The position numbers and the translations under genes were made by a program. A stretch of DNA of 64,000 nucleotides from Clostridiales bacterium (GTDB lineage Bacteria; Bacillota; Clostridia; Christensenellales; Aristaeellaceae). The stretch covers positions 1-64,000 of the forward strand of contig SVGN01000001.1 in NCBI GenBank assembly GCA_015056315.1, written 5' to 3'. The notes under the pieces were generated by a model. It saw nothing but the letters and a program-made list of their open reading frames with translations. It was not told the origin of the DNA and ran no database searches. Of this stretch, positions 41,688-50,600 are shown in pieces. The first letter of the stretch is position 1; each line of letters begins with the position of its first letter.

Positions 41688-41921
41688 TTATCCGTTGCCA
41701 TTTACTGCTGGGTCAGGTTCACTCAGTACTTCGCCAGTCTCAGCATTGACAATCACGGAGTAGATGGGTTCAATCTGCCCGTTTTCCAGTCGAGCAAAGA
41801 ACACGGTGTACCGCCCATCGAAGGAAAGGTATCGACAGTACTTCGGCACTTCATTACTGTTTGGGGCGAATGACGAACTGAACAGACCTTCCTCCTCCAT
41901 TTGTGTACAGATCCATGTCAT
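41688..41921 (-). pseudogene. Orphan PepSY-like tail overlapping anti-sigma 2
   Basis: A 77-codon frame overlapping the last 68 nt of anti-sigma 2 in another frame. Its final ~45 residues (LENGQIEPIYSVIVNAETGEVL, ending NGNG) look like the C-terminal strand pair of a PepSY domain; the end resembles that of anti-sigma 1 (TGNG). No ribosome site fits its ATG. It is best read as the 3' end of a lost anti-sigma copy, though a programmed frameshift fused to anti-sigma 2 cannot be excluded. Confidence 0.55.
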
Positions 41922-42867
41922 TCATTCCTTCTGTATATTCTACAACTCTATAGGTCAAGATACAGGTGATTCCTTCTTTATCGATACGATCCCGTGCAGC
42001 TTGGGCCATAGCAATTCTCTGCTCATAATACTCTTTCATATCAGGAGTTTCTTCGGCACGTTTTTGCATTTCCTGATCGTATTCATCTCTGAGCCAGCTT
42101 AGATCGAATTTGCCAACAAAGTAAACATCACCGGCAGCAGTTCTGAACATATCCATACTGCTTTCCATGGGGAATACATCTACAGCGTTTTCGATTTCGG
42201 TAGAATAGATGATGTTTGTTCCTGTATAATCCAGCATAAGTAGATTTTTACTGCTGTCATCCATCATAGCGGATACCGGACCATAGCCGGGGATATGTCC
42301 ATACCCTCCAGAGCCATCCAGCCCAATATCCGTCCGCCAAAGCCAGTGCACTGCCCGGTCTTCGCTGTCGTCGGTAACTGTAACAGAACCTCCTTCGCCG
42401 ATATAGCTTCCATCAGTATCCAATGCTCGCATACTGTGAAGCTCATCCTGATCGGGCTTCTTCGGCGTGGCTTTGAAAGAAATGGTCATGATATCAGCTT
42501 CCGGTGCCCACGAAACATCCTGAATGATGATTTGAACCTGATCGTCTTCACACTGCGTCTGCGTGGGGTTTTCCACCATGTTTGCCATGACGGCTTCATA
42601 TAATTCAGGTTTATCGTTCTTTTCAAAAATGTTTCGATTGTTCCACCACCAATCCTGATTGTAGATAATGCCTGCCCCAATCGCAGTAGTCGCGAGGCAG
42701 AGTAAAACGATTACAAGAATCATGGATGTCGATATTTTCTTTACCACTGGTTCTTCTCCTTTCGCATTGGCAAGAACCCGCTGCGCCATCCAGGGATCGT
42801 CCTGAATGCCAGACAGGGAGTTATCGATTACACGCTGAACAATCTGCTTAGCCTTGAGGTCTTCCAT
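41854..42867 (-). CDS. Membrane anti-sigma factor 2
   Basis: A 337-aa protein with the shared cytoplasmic head SLSGIQDDPWMAQRVLANAKGE (residues 17-38), one membrane helix (about 47-67) and a ~270-residue extracytoplasmic domain related in style to DUF4179 proteins. The start lies inside the 3' end of sigma 2 (20-nt overlap). Base composition is visibly more AT-rich than the flanking housekeeping genes. Anti-sigma role is inferred from topology and pairing. Confidence 0.82.
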   Translation of the reverse strand: MEDLKAKQIVQRVIDNSLSGIQDDPWMAQRVLANAKGEEPVVKKISTSMILVIVLLCLATTAIGAGIIYNQDWWWNNRNIFEKNDKPELYEAVMANMVENPTQTQCEDDQVQIIIQDVSWAPEADIMTISFKATPKKPDQDELHSMRALDTDGSYIGEGGSVTVTDDSEDRAVHWLWRTDIGLDGSGGYGHIPGYGPVSAMMDDSSKNLLMLDYTGTNIIYSTEIENAVDVFPMESSMDMFRTAAGDVYFVGKFDLSWLRDEYDQEMQKRAEETPDMKEYYEQRIAMAQAARDRIDKEGITCILTYRVVEYTEGMNDMDLYTNGGGRSVQFVIRPKQ

Positions 42868-43381
42868 AACCTAACCTCCTCTCCAGCACGTCATAGAGCT
42901 TTTCTCTGGCGCGCTTCAGTCGGGTCGATACAGTAGAATGAGTGATGCCCAGCGCATGGGCGATCTCATTCACATTCATGTTTTGCCAGTAATACAGCAT
43001 GACGACCTCTTTGAGCTTGGGCGGAAGTTTCATAACATCGCACATTACATCAAGATCATCTTCGTCATCCGGCAGTTGAATGGCTTGCGGTAAGTCTTCC
43101 GGCGTAATACGCCTGTCATGGTGACGGAACCAGGCGGAACGCTGCATGTCCCGGCAAGTGTTCATAGCGATCTGGATCAACCAGGTCTTCTCGCTGCATT
43201 CCCCACGGAAAGAATCCAGCGACTTGTATGCTTTGAGGAAAGTATCCTGTGTGGCATCTTTCGCCTGTTCCATATCCCGTAGGTAAATGTAACACATGCG
43301 GAGCAGCAATCCCTGATATTGGTTCACCATCTGAACCAGCACCTGGTCACGGTCGTTGTCCGGATCCTTGACAACGTCCAT
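42848..43381 (-). CDS. ECF-type RNA polymerase sigma factor 2
   Basis: A 177-aa ECF sigma. Region 2: LLLRMCYIYLRDMEQAKDATQDTFLKAYKSL and WLIQIAMNTCRDMQRSAWFRHHDRRI; region 4: KLPPKLKEVVMLYYWQNMNVNEIAHALGITHSTVSTRLKRAREKL. Very close to sigma 3 (same AWxRHHDRRITPED stretch). GAAGGAGGTGAGCAACGA precedes the ATG, almost the same leader as the sigma 3 gene. Confidence 0.94.
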   Translation of the reverse strand: MDVVKDPDNDRDQVLVQMVNQYQGLLLRMCYIYLRDMEQAKDATQDTFLKAYKSLDSFRGECSEKTWLIQIAMNTCRDMQRSAWFRHHDRRITPEDLPQAIQLPDDEDDLDVMCDVMKLPPKLKEVVMLYYWQNMNVNEIAHALGITHSTVSTRLKRAREKLYDVLERRLGYGRPQG

Positions 43382-43725
43382 TCGTTGCTCACCTCCTTCG
43401 ATTATGTAGACGAGGCAGAAATGCCATTATGTCGATCATTCAGAAAATCTTTCTAAAGAATTTTATCTCTTTTGGGGCGATACGTCACGCATGAAAGTCG
43501 ATCAGTGCCTTCATATGGGTTTTGAATGGGGCAAGTGGTTCGGAAGCTCGTTGCGGATCGTCATAACCGCTGCCATTCACCCCAAACCAGCCGCACTCAT
43601 GATATGATCGGGAGGCAAAAACCTTCCTTTATATCATATTTGGTTACGATGTTTTTTCTTTTGACCAAAACGGATATTATCTGCCTGCTGCGGAGTCTAA
43701 GAAAGTGTAAGGAGGTGAGCAGCAG
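43382..43725. promoter_or_regulatory. Divergent regulatory region between sigma 2 and sigma 3
   Basis: 344 bp without a gene. On the minus strand GTGACG, 17-bp spacer, TAAAAT (within GATAAAATTC) fits the promoter-like arrangement seen before sigma 1 and the remnant. On the plus strand TTTTGACC and AT-rich tracts lie before sigma 3 without a clear -10. Otherwise nothing recognised. Confidence 0.4.
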
Positions 43726-44241
43726 ATGTTGGAAGTTGTCAAGGTTCCGGGCAACGACCAGGACCGGTTTTTTGTTGGATTGGTAAACGAACACCAGGGA
43801 ATGCTGCTGCGCATGTGCTACGTTTATCTCCGCGACCGGGAGCTGGCCAAGGATGCGGTACAGGAGACCTTCCTGAAGGCGTACCGCAGCCTGGGCGCCT
43901 TCCGGGGCGAAAGCAACGCAAAAACATGGCTGATCAGGATCGCCATCAACACATGCAAGAGCATGCAGCGCTCCGCATGGCTGCGGCATCACGACCGGCG
44001 CATCACGCCGGAGGATATCCCGCAGACCACCGTGATGCCCCTGGCAGAAGACGTGGATGTGATGTGCCACATCATGCAGCTGCCGCCAAAGCTGAAAGAG
44101 GTCATCATGCTGTACTACTGGCAGAACATGAATGTAAGCGAGATCGCGCAGGCGCTTGGCATTGCGCAATCGACCGTATCAAGAAGATTGCAGCACGCAC
44201 GGGAGAAACTCCATAACGTGCTGGACGGGAGGTATGAATAA
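43726..44241 (+). CDS. ECF-type RNA polymerase sigma factor 3
   Basis: A 171-aa ECF sigma. Region 2: LLRMCYVYLRDRELAKDAVQETFLKAYRSLGAF, WLIRIAINTCKSMQRSAWLRHHDRRITPED; region 4: QLPPKLKEVIMLYYWQNMNVSEIAQALGIAQSTVSRRLQHAREKL. TAAGGAGGTGAGCAGCAG precedes the ATG. Its stop overlaps the anti-sigma start (TAATG). Divergent from sigma 2, to which it is closely related. Confidence 0.94.
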   Translation: MLEVVKVPGNDQDRFFVGLVNEHQGMLLRMCYVYLRDRELAKDAVQETFLKAYRSLGAFRGESNAKTWLIRIAINTCKSMQRSAWLRHHDRRITPEDIPQTTVMPLAEDVDVMCHIMQLPPKLKEVIMLYYWQNMNVSEIAQALGIAQSTVSRRLQHAREKLHNVLDGRYE

Positions 44242-45524
44242 TGAAAGACCGCAAGGATCGTCAGATCATCCGGCGCGCATTCGAGACCTGCCTTTCCGGC
44301 CTGGGGGAAGACCCCTGTCTGGCCCGGCGCGTGCTGAACATCGCACATGGAAAGGAAGAAAAGAATATGAAGAAAAATAGGCCCGGAAGACACTCCCCCG
44401 GATTCATAGCCGCTGTGCTGGTTTTGGCGCTTGTCTTTGCCACCACGGCCCTTGCCCTTACCCGCCCCGCCGTACTGCGCTGGCTGACCGGCGATGCGCC
44501 TGTAAGCCCGCAGCTGGAGGCCACGGCCCAGAAGATCATTGGCGAAAGCACAGCCGACGGTATTACCGTCCGGATGACCGGCATGGTATTTGATGGCAAG
44601 AAGCTGGCCTTTACCTATGAGCTGGAAAACCAACAGCCGGAACTGCCCGTGCTGGTCGCCGCTGACCCCACGCTGAGCATTGATGGCAAAGAGGTACAAA
44701 TGCTGTACTGTACGGCAGACCCCTACACGCCCCAAATGGTTCCCAGCCCGCATCTGGATGTGCTGCCTGTTAAGCGGAACCCTGTTATGGGCGGCTGCGA
44801 GGCCTACGTAAGCGATGGCGCAGACGGTATGGCGGCTTGCGAAATGACCTTTGTGGTGTACAAGCCCGAAAACCGGTTCGCTGTAGTGCTTCAGCCCGAC
44901 AGTATGCAGGCAAACGCGGCTACCTTTACCGGCGATGCCCGTGCAGAGGCTGAGGATAGCCTGAATACCCTTAAAAGCTTCCGGAATGCTGTCTTTGCCA
45001 CCGAGGCCGACCTTGCCGACGAACAGTGGCTTGCAGACCGCTATACCGTGATCGATGGCTCCGGTATGCTGTATGAGCTGCCCGAAAACAGCCACCTGAT
45101 CGAAGCTTCCCGGATCAAGGTGAGCTTCTCGTTCGATGCTTCCGCTGCATTTGCCTGCGAGATCGCCCATACCGACGATGTTGCCCTGGCAGATGCTACG
45201 CTGCATGTGGAGCAGCTCCGCCTTTCTTCTCTGGAAACGCACCTGGATCTGTGGCTCATCCCGCAGGAGAACAGCAAAAAGGCCGCTCTTGCCATTGCTG
45301 ATCGGTATGGTGCATATACCCTGAACGATGAGCAGGGCAATGCGGTGCAGTACAGCGAGATGGATCAAATGGCGGAGGTTAGGCCCTATGTAACACAGAT
45401 CGATGGTCGGTGGGTATGCCGGTACCTTTCTCAAATGCCCGGTCTGCTCCGGTTCCCCGAGAGCGTTTCGTTCAACGCAGGCGGTGCAGAGCTGATCCGT
45501 TTTGATCTGGCGATCGATGAATGA
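44241..45524 (+). CDS. Membrane anti-sigma factor 3 (DUF4179-like)
   Basis: A 427-aa protein with the shared head CLSGLGEDPCLARRVLNIAHGKE (17-39), one membrane helix (about 54-74) and a ~350-residue outer domain with the style of DUF4179 proteins (early ITVRMTGMVFDGKKLAFTYELEN strand pair). Composition is GC-rich, like the genome core and unlike cassette 2. Coupled to sigma 3 by a one-base overlap. Confidence 0.84.
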   Translation: MKDRKDRQIIRRAFETCLSGLGEDPCLARRVLNIAHGKEEKNMKKNRPGRHSPGFIAAVLVLALVFATTALALTRPAVLRWLTGDAPVSPQLEATAQKIIGESTADGITVRMTGMVFDGKKLAFTYELENQQPELPVLVAADPTLSIDGKEVQMLYCTADPYTPQMVPSPHLDVLPVKRNPVMGGCEAYVSDGADGMAACEMTFVVYKPENRFAVVLQPDSMQANAATFTGDARAEAEDSLNTLKSFRNAVFATEADLADEQWLADRYTVIDGSGMLYELPENSHLIEASRIKVSFSFDASAAFACEIAHTDDVALADATLHVEQLRLSSLETHLDLWLIPQENSKKAALAIADRYGAYTLNDEQGNAVQYSEMDQMAEVRPYVTQIDGRWVCRYLSQMPGLLRFPESVSFNAGGAELIRFDLAIDE

Positions 45525-45531
45525 CTCTTTT

Positions 45532-45570
45532 GAGCGCTTGCCCCCGAAAGGCAGGCGCTCTTCTCTCTTT
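45532..45570 (+). terminator. Intrinsic terminator of cassette 3
   Basis: GAGCGCTTGCC and GGCAGGCGCTC, then TTCTCTCTTT. The same stem ends cassettes 1 and 2. Confidence 0.85.
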
Positions 45571-45722
45571 GCCCGCACCTCGAAGAGCACAGGCTCTGAA
45601 ATGTGGCCACAAAAGCAGGGGATCCCTGTGTCGCAGCTTTTTCCATCCAGCAAACCCCATACATGGAACAGCCAAAAAAGACACAACATACCTCCAGCAA
45701 CCCGAGAATGGAGGTACAGGTG

Positions 45723-47429
45723 TTGGTCAGCATGATCCTGTTCGGTATTCAGCTTCTGGTAACCATTGTTGTGGGTGTCTATTTCTACACCCAGCTGCGC
45801 ACCCAGCGCAAGGCACAGCCCGCCCACCGCAGAGAGAGCGGCAGGGAGTACGATAAGCTGCAAAAGCTGCGGGCGCTCCGGCTCAGCGAACCGCTGGCAG
45901 AGAAGGTACGCCCTGCCAAATTCAGCGATATCGTGGGTCAGGAGGATGGTATCAAATCTCTCAAGGCGATCCTGTGCGGCAAGAACCCGCAGCATGTGAT
46001 CATCTACGGCCCTCCCGGCATCGGCAAGACCTGCGCCGCCCGGTTGGTGCTGGAGGCAGCCAAGAAAAGCCCCGGCACGCCGTTTCTCAGCGATGCGCCC
46101 TTTATTGAAATGGATGCCACCTGCGTGCGCTTTGACGAACGCGCCATTGCAGATCCGCTCATCGGCAGCGTGCACGACCCCATCTATCAGGGCGCAGGGC
46201 CGCTGGGCGTGCAGGGCGTGCCCCAGCCCAAGCCCGGTGCGGTGACCAAAGCCCACGGCGGTGTGCTGTTCCTGGATGAGATCGGCGAGCTGCACCCGGT
46301 ACAGATGAATAAGCTGCTCAAAGTACTGGAGGATCGCAAGGTGATGCTGGAATCTGCCTACTACAGCGCAGATGACCACAACGTGCCCCGTTACATCCAC
46401 GATATCTTCAAGAACGGCCTGCCTGCCGATTTTCGTCTGGTGGGGGCTACCACCCGCAGCCCCAGCGAGATCTCGCCCGCCCTCCGCTCCCGTTGTATGG
46501 AGATCTACTTCCGTGCCCTGGAGCCGGAGGAGGTGGCGGATATCGCATATCATTCCGCAGAGCGCGCGGGCTACACCATGACCCGTGAGGATGCGGCACT
46601 GGTGGGGCGCTTTGCCTCCTGCGGGCGGGATGCGGTCAACATCGTGCAGATGTGCGCCGGCCTTGCCCAATTGGAGGAACGCAGGGAGATCCTGACCAAA
46701 GATGTGGAGTGGGTGGTCTACTCCGGCCACTATGCCGCCCGACCCGAGCAGCGGGCGAATACCACCGACCGGGTGGGCGTGGTGCATGGGCTGGCCATCA
46801 TCGGCAGCCATCAGGGCGCTACCATGGAGATCGAGGCCGTGGCACAGAAGGGCTGCGGCAGGCTGCACATCACCGGTATCGTGGAGGAAGAGGAACTTGG
46901 CAGCGACAGCCGCCGCATCCGCCGTAAATCCACCGCCAAAAGCTCCCTTGAGAATGTAATGACCCTGCTTTCCAGCATGGGTTACCCCACGGAGGAATAC
47001 GACCTGCACATCAATTTTCCCGGCGGTACTCCGGTGGACGGCCCCTCTGCCGGTGTGGCCATGGCGGTGGTTGCGGCCAGCGCCCTCACAGGCCGCCCGG
47101 TGGACGGGCATGTAGCGGTCACCGGTGAGGTATCGGTGCTGGGGGCGGTCAAGCCGGTGGGCGGCGTGCCCGGCAAGGTGGAGGCTGCCGAGCGGGCCGG
47201 GCTGACCACCGTGCTCATCCCTGCGGATAACCGGCTGGAACGCTTTGAACATACCACCATCGAGGTCAGACCCATCCATACCCTCCGGGAGGCGCTGGAA
47301 AGGATGCTCCTGCCCGCTCAGGCGCTGGAGGAGCCGAAGAAACAGGCGCTGCCGGAGGTGAACCGCCAAGTGGCGGCCCCTGTGCCCGTGCTCATTGCCG
47401 GGGAGCAGCTGGCCTCCGGCAAGGGCTGA
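45723..47429 (+). CDS. lonB: ATP-dependent protease LonB
   Basis: A 568-aa membrane-associated Lon of the LonB type. One N-terminal helix (about 4-24), then the AAA+ domain with Walker A YGPPGIGKT and Walker B GGVLFLDEIGELHP, and the protease domain with catalytic Ser in GGTPVDGPSAGVAM and Lys in GGVPGKVEAAERAG. A TTG at 45723 with GGAGGT seven bases upstream gives an N-terminus matching Bacillus LonB; upstream ATGs have no ribosome site. In Bacillus LonB is a forespore protein, so this suits a spore former. Confidence 0.9.
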   Translation: MVSMILFGIQLLVTIVVGVYFYTQLRTQRKAQPAHRRESGREYDKLQKLRALRLSEPLAEKVRPAKFSDIVGQEDGIKSLKAILCGKNPQHVIIYGPPGIGKTCAARLVLEAAKKSPGTPFLSDAPFIEMDATCVRFDERAIADPLIGSVHDPIYQGAGPLGVQGVPQPKPGAVTKAHGGVLFLDEIGELHPVQMNKLLKVLEDRKVMLESAYYSADDHNVPRYIHDIFKNGLPADFRLVGATTRSPSEISPALRSRCMEIYFRALEPEEVADIAYHSAERAGYTMTREDAALVGRFASCGRDAVNIVQMCAGLAQLEERREILTKDVEWVVYSGHYAARPEQRANTTDRVGVVHGLAIIGSHQGATMEIEAVAQKGCGRLHITGIVEEEELGSDSRRIRRKSTAKSSLENVMTLLSSMGYPTEEYDLHINFPGGTPVDGPSAGVAMAVVAASALTGRPVDGHVAVTGEVSVLGAVKPVGGVPGKVEAAERAGLTTVLIPADNRLERFEHTTIEVRPIHTLREALERMLLPAQALEEPKKQALPEVNRQVAAPVPVLIAGEQLASGKG

Positions 47430-47462
47430 ACCAGCCATTTGTGACCAATCTGCCCTGTGTGC

Positions 47463-47491
47463 TTGCATTTGTACCCTGAACCCGATATAAT
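47463..47491 (+). promoter_or_regulatory. Sigma-A promoter for lon-engB
   Basis: TTGCAT, 17-bp spacer, perfect TATAAT. A leader hairpin GCCTGC/GCAGGC (47525-47540) lies just before the GGAGG ribosome site. No CtsR or CIRCE element is recognised. Confidence 0.78.
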
Positions 47492-47554
47492 CATGGGTGG
47501 CTTTTTTGCCGCTTATGATCGTAAGCCTGCCAACGCAGGCATTTGGAGGTACCT

Positions 47555-49909
47555 ATGCAGGAAAAAACTCGCAGAGCCGCGCGTACCACGCTGCCGGTGC
47601 TGCCGCTGAGAGGGATCATGGTGTTCCCTCATATGGTCATGCATTTTGATGTGGGCCGCCCCAAGAGCGTGGCAGCTCTGGAAAAAGCAATGATGGAGGA
47701 TCAGCGCATCTTCCTCGTTACCCAGAAGGATGCGGAGGTGGAGGATCCTGTCCGCACCGATCTGTACACCGTTGGCACGGTGGCCCGTGTAAAGCAGGTG
47801 CTCAACCTGCCCGGCGACAGCATCCGAGTGCTGGTGGAGGGCCTGCACCGCGCCGTGCTGGTGCATGTGCTGGAGACCGAGCCCTTCATGATGGGCGATG
47901 TGCGCAGCGTGCCCCGTGCCCAGTGCGATGCGCTGGAGCTGGAGGCGCTGGTGCGCACCACTCACCAGTATTTTGAGGAGCTGGCAAGAGTCTCCAAGCG
48001 TGTATCCCAGGAGACCCTTCATTCTGTGCTTTCCGTGACCGACCCGGAGCAGCTGGCGGATATCATTGCCGCCAATGTGCTCACCGATCTGGCCGACCGC
48101 CAGTCCATTCTGGAGACCCTGAAGGTATCCGACCGGCTGGAGGCGGTGTGCCGCATCCTGCTTCGGGAGACCGAGCTCTCCGATGTGGAGAAGCAGGTGC
48201 AGAGCCGCATCAAGACCCAGATTGAGCAGAACCACAAGGATTACTATCTGCGGGAGCAGATCAAGGCCATCCAGACCGAGCTGGGCGATAAGGATGCCAC
48301 CGAGGTGGAGGAGCTTCGGGAGCGCCTGAGCAAAACGCCCCTGAACGATGAGGCCCGCCAGAAGGCCGAAAAGGAGATCGACCGCCTTTCCCAGATGCCT
48401 CCGGGCGTGCCGGAGATCAATGTGAGCCGCACCTACATCGAGTGGATCCTGGATCTGCCCTGGGGCAAGACAACCCAGGATCAGCTGGACCTGAAGCGTG
48501 CCCGCAAGGTGCTGGATCAGGAGCACTACGGCATGGAGCAGGTAAAGGAGCGCATCATCGAGTATCTGGCCGTTCTGCGCATGAAGCAGGATATGAAGGG
48601 CCCCATCCTGTGCTTTGCAGGCCCTCCCGGCGTGGGCAAGACATCCATCGTGCGCTCCATCGCCAAGGCTGTGGGCCGCGAATTCGTGCAGATGTCGCTC
48701 GGCGGCGTTCGGGATGAAGCGGAGATCCGCGGTCACCGCCGCACTTATGTGGCGGCCATCCCCGGCCGCATCATTGCCGGTCTCAAGCAGGCGGGCACCA
48801 TGAACCCGGTCTTCCTGTTCGACGAGATCGACAAGCTCACCCAGGGCGCTCAGGGCGACCCTGCCGCTGCCATGCTGGAGGTACTTGATGGCGAACAGAA
48901 CTTTGCCTTCCGGGATCACTATATGGAGCTGCCCTTCGACCTGAGCCGGGTCATGTTCATCACCACCGCCAACAATATCGAGACCATCCCCCCGGCCCTT
49001 CGCGACCGTCTGGAGATCATCGAGGTATCCAGCTATACAGAAGAAGAAAAGCTCCGCATCGCCAAGAAGCACCTGCTGCCCAAGCAGATCACCGCACACG
49101 GCATGAAGGGCGGCAGCGTGCGCATGACGGAGAAGCTCATCAGCACCGTGATCGAGGATTATACCCGCGAGGCAGGCGTGCGCCAGCTGGAGCGCGTACT
49201 GGCCAAGGTGGTGCGCAAGGCCGCCGTGGAGATGCTGGATAAGGACACTCATCAGGTGACCGTTGGTCTGGAAAAGCTGCGCGCCTATCTGGGCGCTGCC
49301 CGTTACACCCGCGAGGGGCTGGAAAGCGTCGACCGGGTGGGCGTGGTCAACGGTCTGGCCTATACCTCTGTAGGCGGCGAGCTGCTGCCTGTGGAATGCA
49401 CCATGATGGAGGGTACCGGCGTTCTGCAGCTCACCGGCAGCCTGGGCGATGTGATGCAGGAAAGCGCCAAGGCCGCCCTCAGCTGGGTGCGTGCCCATGC
49501 TTCGGCCTGGGGCGTACAGGCGGAGTTCTTCCGCAAGCATGATATCCATATCCATGTGCCGGAGGGCGCTGTGCCCAAGGACGGCCCCAGCGCAGGTGTT
49601 ACCCTGACCACCGCACTGGTCAGCGCGCTTTTGGAGATCCCGGTAAAGCAGAATGTGGCCATGACCGGCGAGGTAACGCTCCGCGGCCGGGTACTGCCCA
49701 TCGGCGGCCTGAAGGAAAAGCTGATGGCTGCTTACCGGGCCGGGATCCACACCGTGCTGATCCCCCGTGAGAACATGAAGGATCTGGAGGATGTGGCTCA
49801 GGTGGTGCTGGATAAACTGACCATCAAGCCCATGGACGATGTGGCGCAGGTGCTCTCGCTTGCGCTGGCAAAAGCACTGCCTGTGGCGGAGGTGCCCAAT
49901 GGAGATTAA
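47555..49909 (+). CDS. lon: ATP-dependent protease Lon (LonA)
   Basis: A 784-aa soluble Lon protease that degrades misfolded and regulatory proteins. LON substrate domain (about 10-205, LPVLPLRGIMVFPHMVMHFDVGR), AAA+ with FAGPPGVGKT and VFLFDEIDKL, and protease with catalytic Ser in VPKDGPSAGVTL and Lys in GGLKEKLMAAYRAG. ATG 47555 with GGAGG is preferred over the TTG at 47543. It overlaps engB by 11 nt. Confidence 0.97.
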   Translation: MQEKTRRAARTTLPVLPLRGIMVFPHMVMHFDVGRPKSVAALEKAMMEDQRIFLVTQKDAEVEDPVRTDLYTVGTVARVKQVLNLPGDSIRVLVEGLHRAVLVHVLETEPFMMGDVRSVPRAQCDALELEALVRTTHQYFEELARVSKRVSQETLHSVLSVTDPEQLADIIAANVLTDLADRQSILETLKVSDRLEAVCRILLRETELSDVEKQVQSRIKTQIEQNHKDYYLREQIKAIQTELGDKDATEVEELRERLSKTPLNDEARQKAEKEIDRLSQMPPGVPEINVSRTYIEWILDLPWGKTTQDQLDLKRARKVLDQEHYGMEQVKERIIEYLAVLRMKQDMKGPILCFAGPPGVGKTSIVRSIAKAVGREFVQMSLGGVRDEAEIRGHRRTYVAAIPGRIIAGLKQAGTMNPVFLFDEIDKLTQGAQGDPAAAMLEVLDGEQNFAFRDHYMELPFDLSRVMFITTANNIETIPPALRDRLEIIEVSSYTEEEKLRIAKKHLLPKQITAHGMKGGSVRMTEKLISTVIEDYTREAGVRQLERVLAKVVRKAAVEMLDKDTHQVTVGLEKLRAYLGAARYTREGLESVDRVGVVNGLAYTSVGGELLPVECTMMEGTGVLQLTGSLGDVMQESAKAALSWVRAHASAWGVQAEFFRKHDIHIHVPEGAVPKDGPSAGVTLTTALVSALLEIPVKQNVAMTGEVTLRGRVLPIGGLKEKLMAAYRAGIHTVLIPRENMKDLEDVAQVVLDKLTIKPMDDVAQVLSLALAKALPVAEVPNGD

Positions 49910-50531
49910 GCAGGCTTCCTTTGTGACCAGTATGGCGCGCTACAACGAGCAGCCGCCCATCCGGCTGCCCCAGCTGGCAGTGGTGGGCAAGAGCAATGTG
50001 GGCAAAAGCTCGCTCATCAATTCGCTTTGTAACCGGCGCAAGCTGTGCAAGACCAGCGCCACCCCCGGCAAGACCCGGCTGATCAACGTGTTTCTCATCA
50101 ATGAAGAGTTCCACCTGATCGACCTGCCCGGCTACGGCTTTGCCAAGGTGGATAAAAGCGAGAAGCAGCGCTGGGGCGATATGATGGATACCTACTTCCA
50201 GCAGAGCACCCAGCTGATGCATGTGCTGCATCTGGTGGATATCCGCCATGAGCCCACCCAGGACGATATCGCCATGAACAAGTATTTCCGCCAGATGGAT
50301 ATCCCCTTTACGGTGGTAGCCACCAAAGCGGATAAGATCAGCCGTGCGGCACGGATGAAGCACATCGCGCCCATCTGCCGTGCGCTGCTGGTGCAGCCCT
50401 GGGAGATCATTCCCTATTCCAGCGAGGACGGCTTTGGCCGCGATAAGCTGCTGGATGTGATCGAGGGCGTGCTCTACGGCGAAGAAGAGCCTGCCGAGAG
50501 CGAGGAAACCGCTGCGCCGGAGCTTCGGTAA
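49899..50531 (+). CDS. engB: Ribosome biogenesis GTPase EngB/YsxC
   Basis: A 210-aa GTPase needed for large-subunit assembly. G1 GKSNVGKSS, G2 Thr in TSATPGKTRLIN, G3 DLPGYGFA, G4 TKAD. The ATG at 49899 lies in the end of lon with GGAGG upstream, as in the conserved lon-ysxC pair. An acidic tail (EEEPAESEETAAPE) extends the C-terminus. Confidence 0.96.
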   Translation: MEIKQASFVTSMARYNEQPPIRLPQLAVVGKSNVGKSSLINSLCNRRKLCKTSATPGKTRLINVFLINEEFHLIDLPGYGFAKVDKSEKQRWGDMMDTYFQQSTQLMHVLHLVDIRHEPTQDDIAMNKYFRQMDIPFTVVATKADKISRAARMKHIAPICRALLVQPWEIIPYSSEDGFGRDKLLDVIEGVLYGEEEPAESEETAAPELR

Positions 50532-50600
50532 GGAACCTTCCGCGAGCAGCAGCATAGCATGCAGTATCCTCCCCATGGAGTAATGGAAAGGAGAGAAAGC

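Noticed and set aside
44115-47468. 1117-aa minus-strand ORF
   Set aside because: Antisense to anti-sigma 3 and lonB, both of which have clear motifs; composition is typical of a shadow frame.
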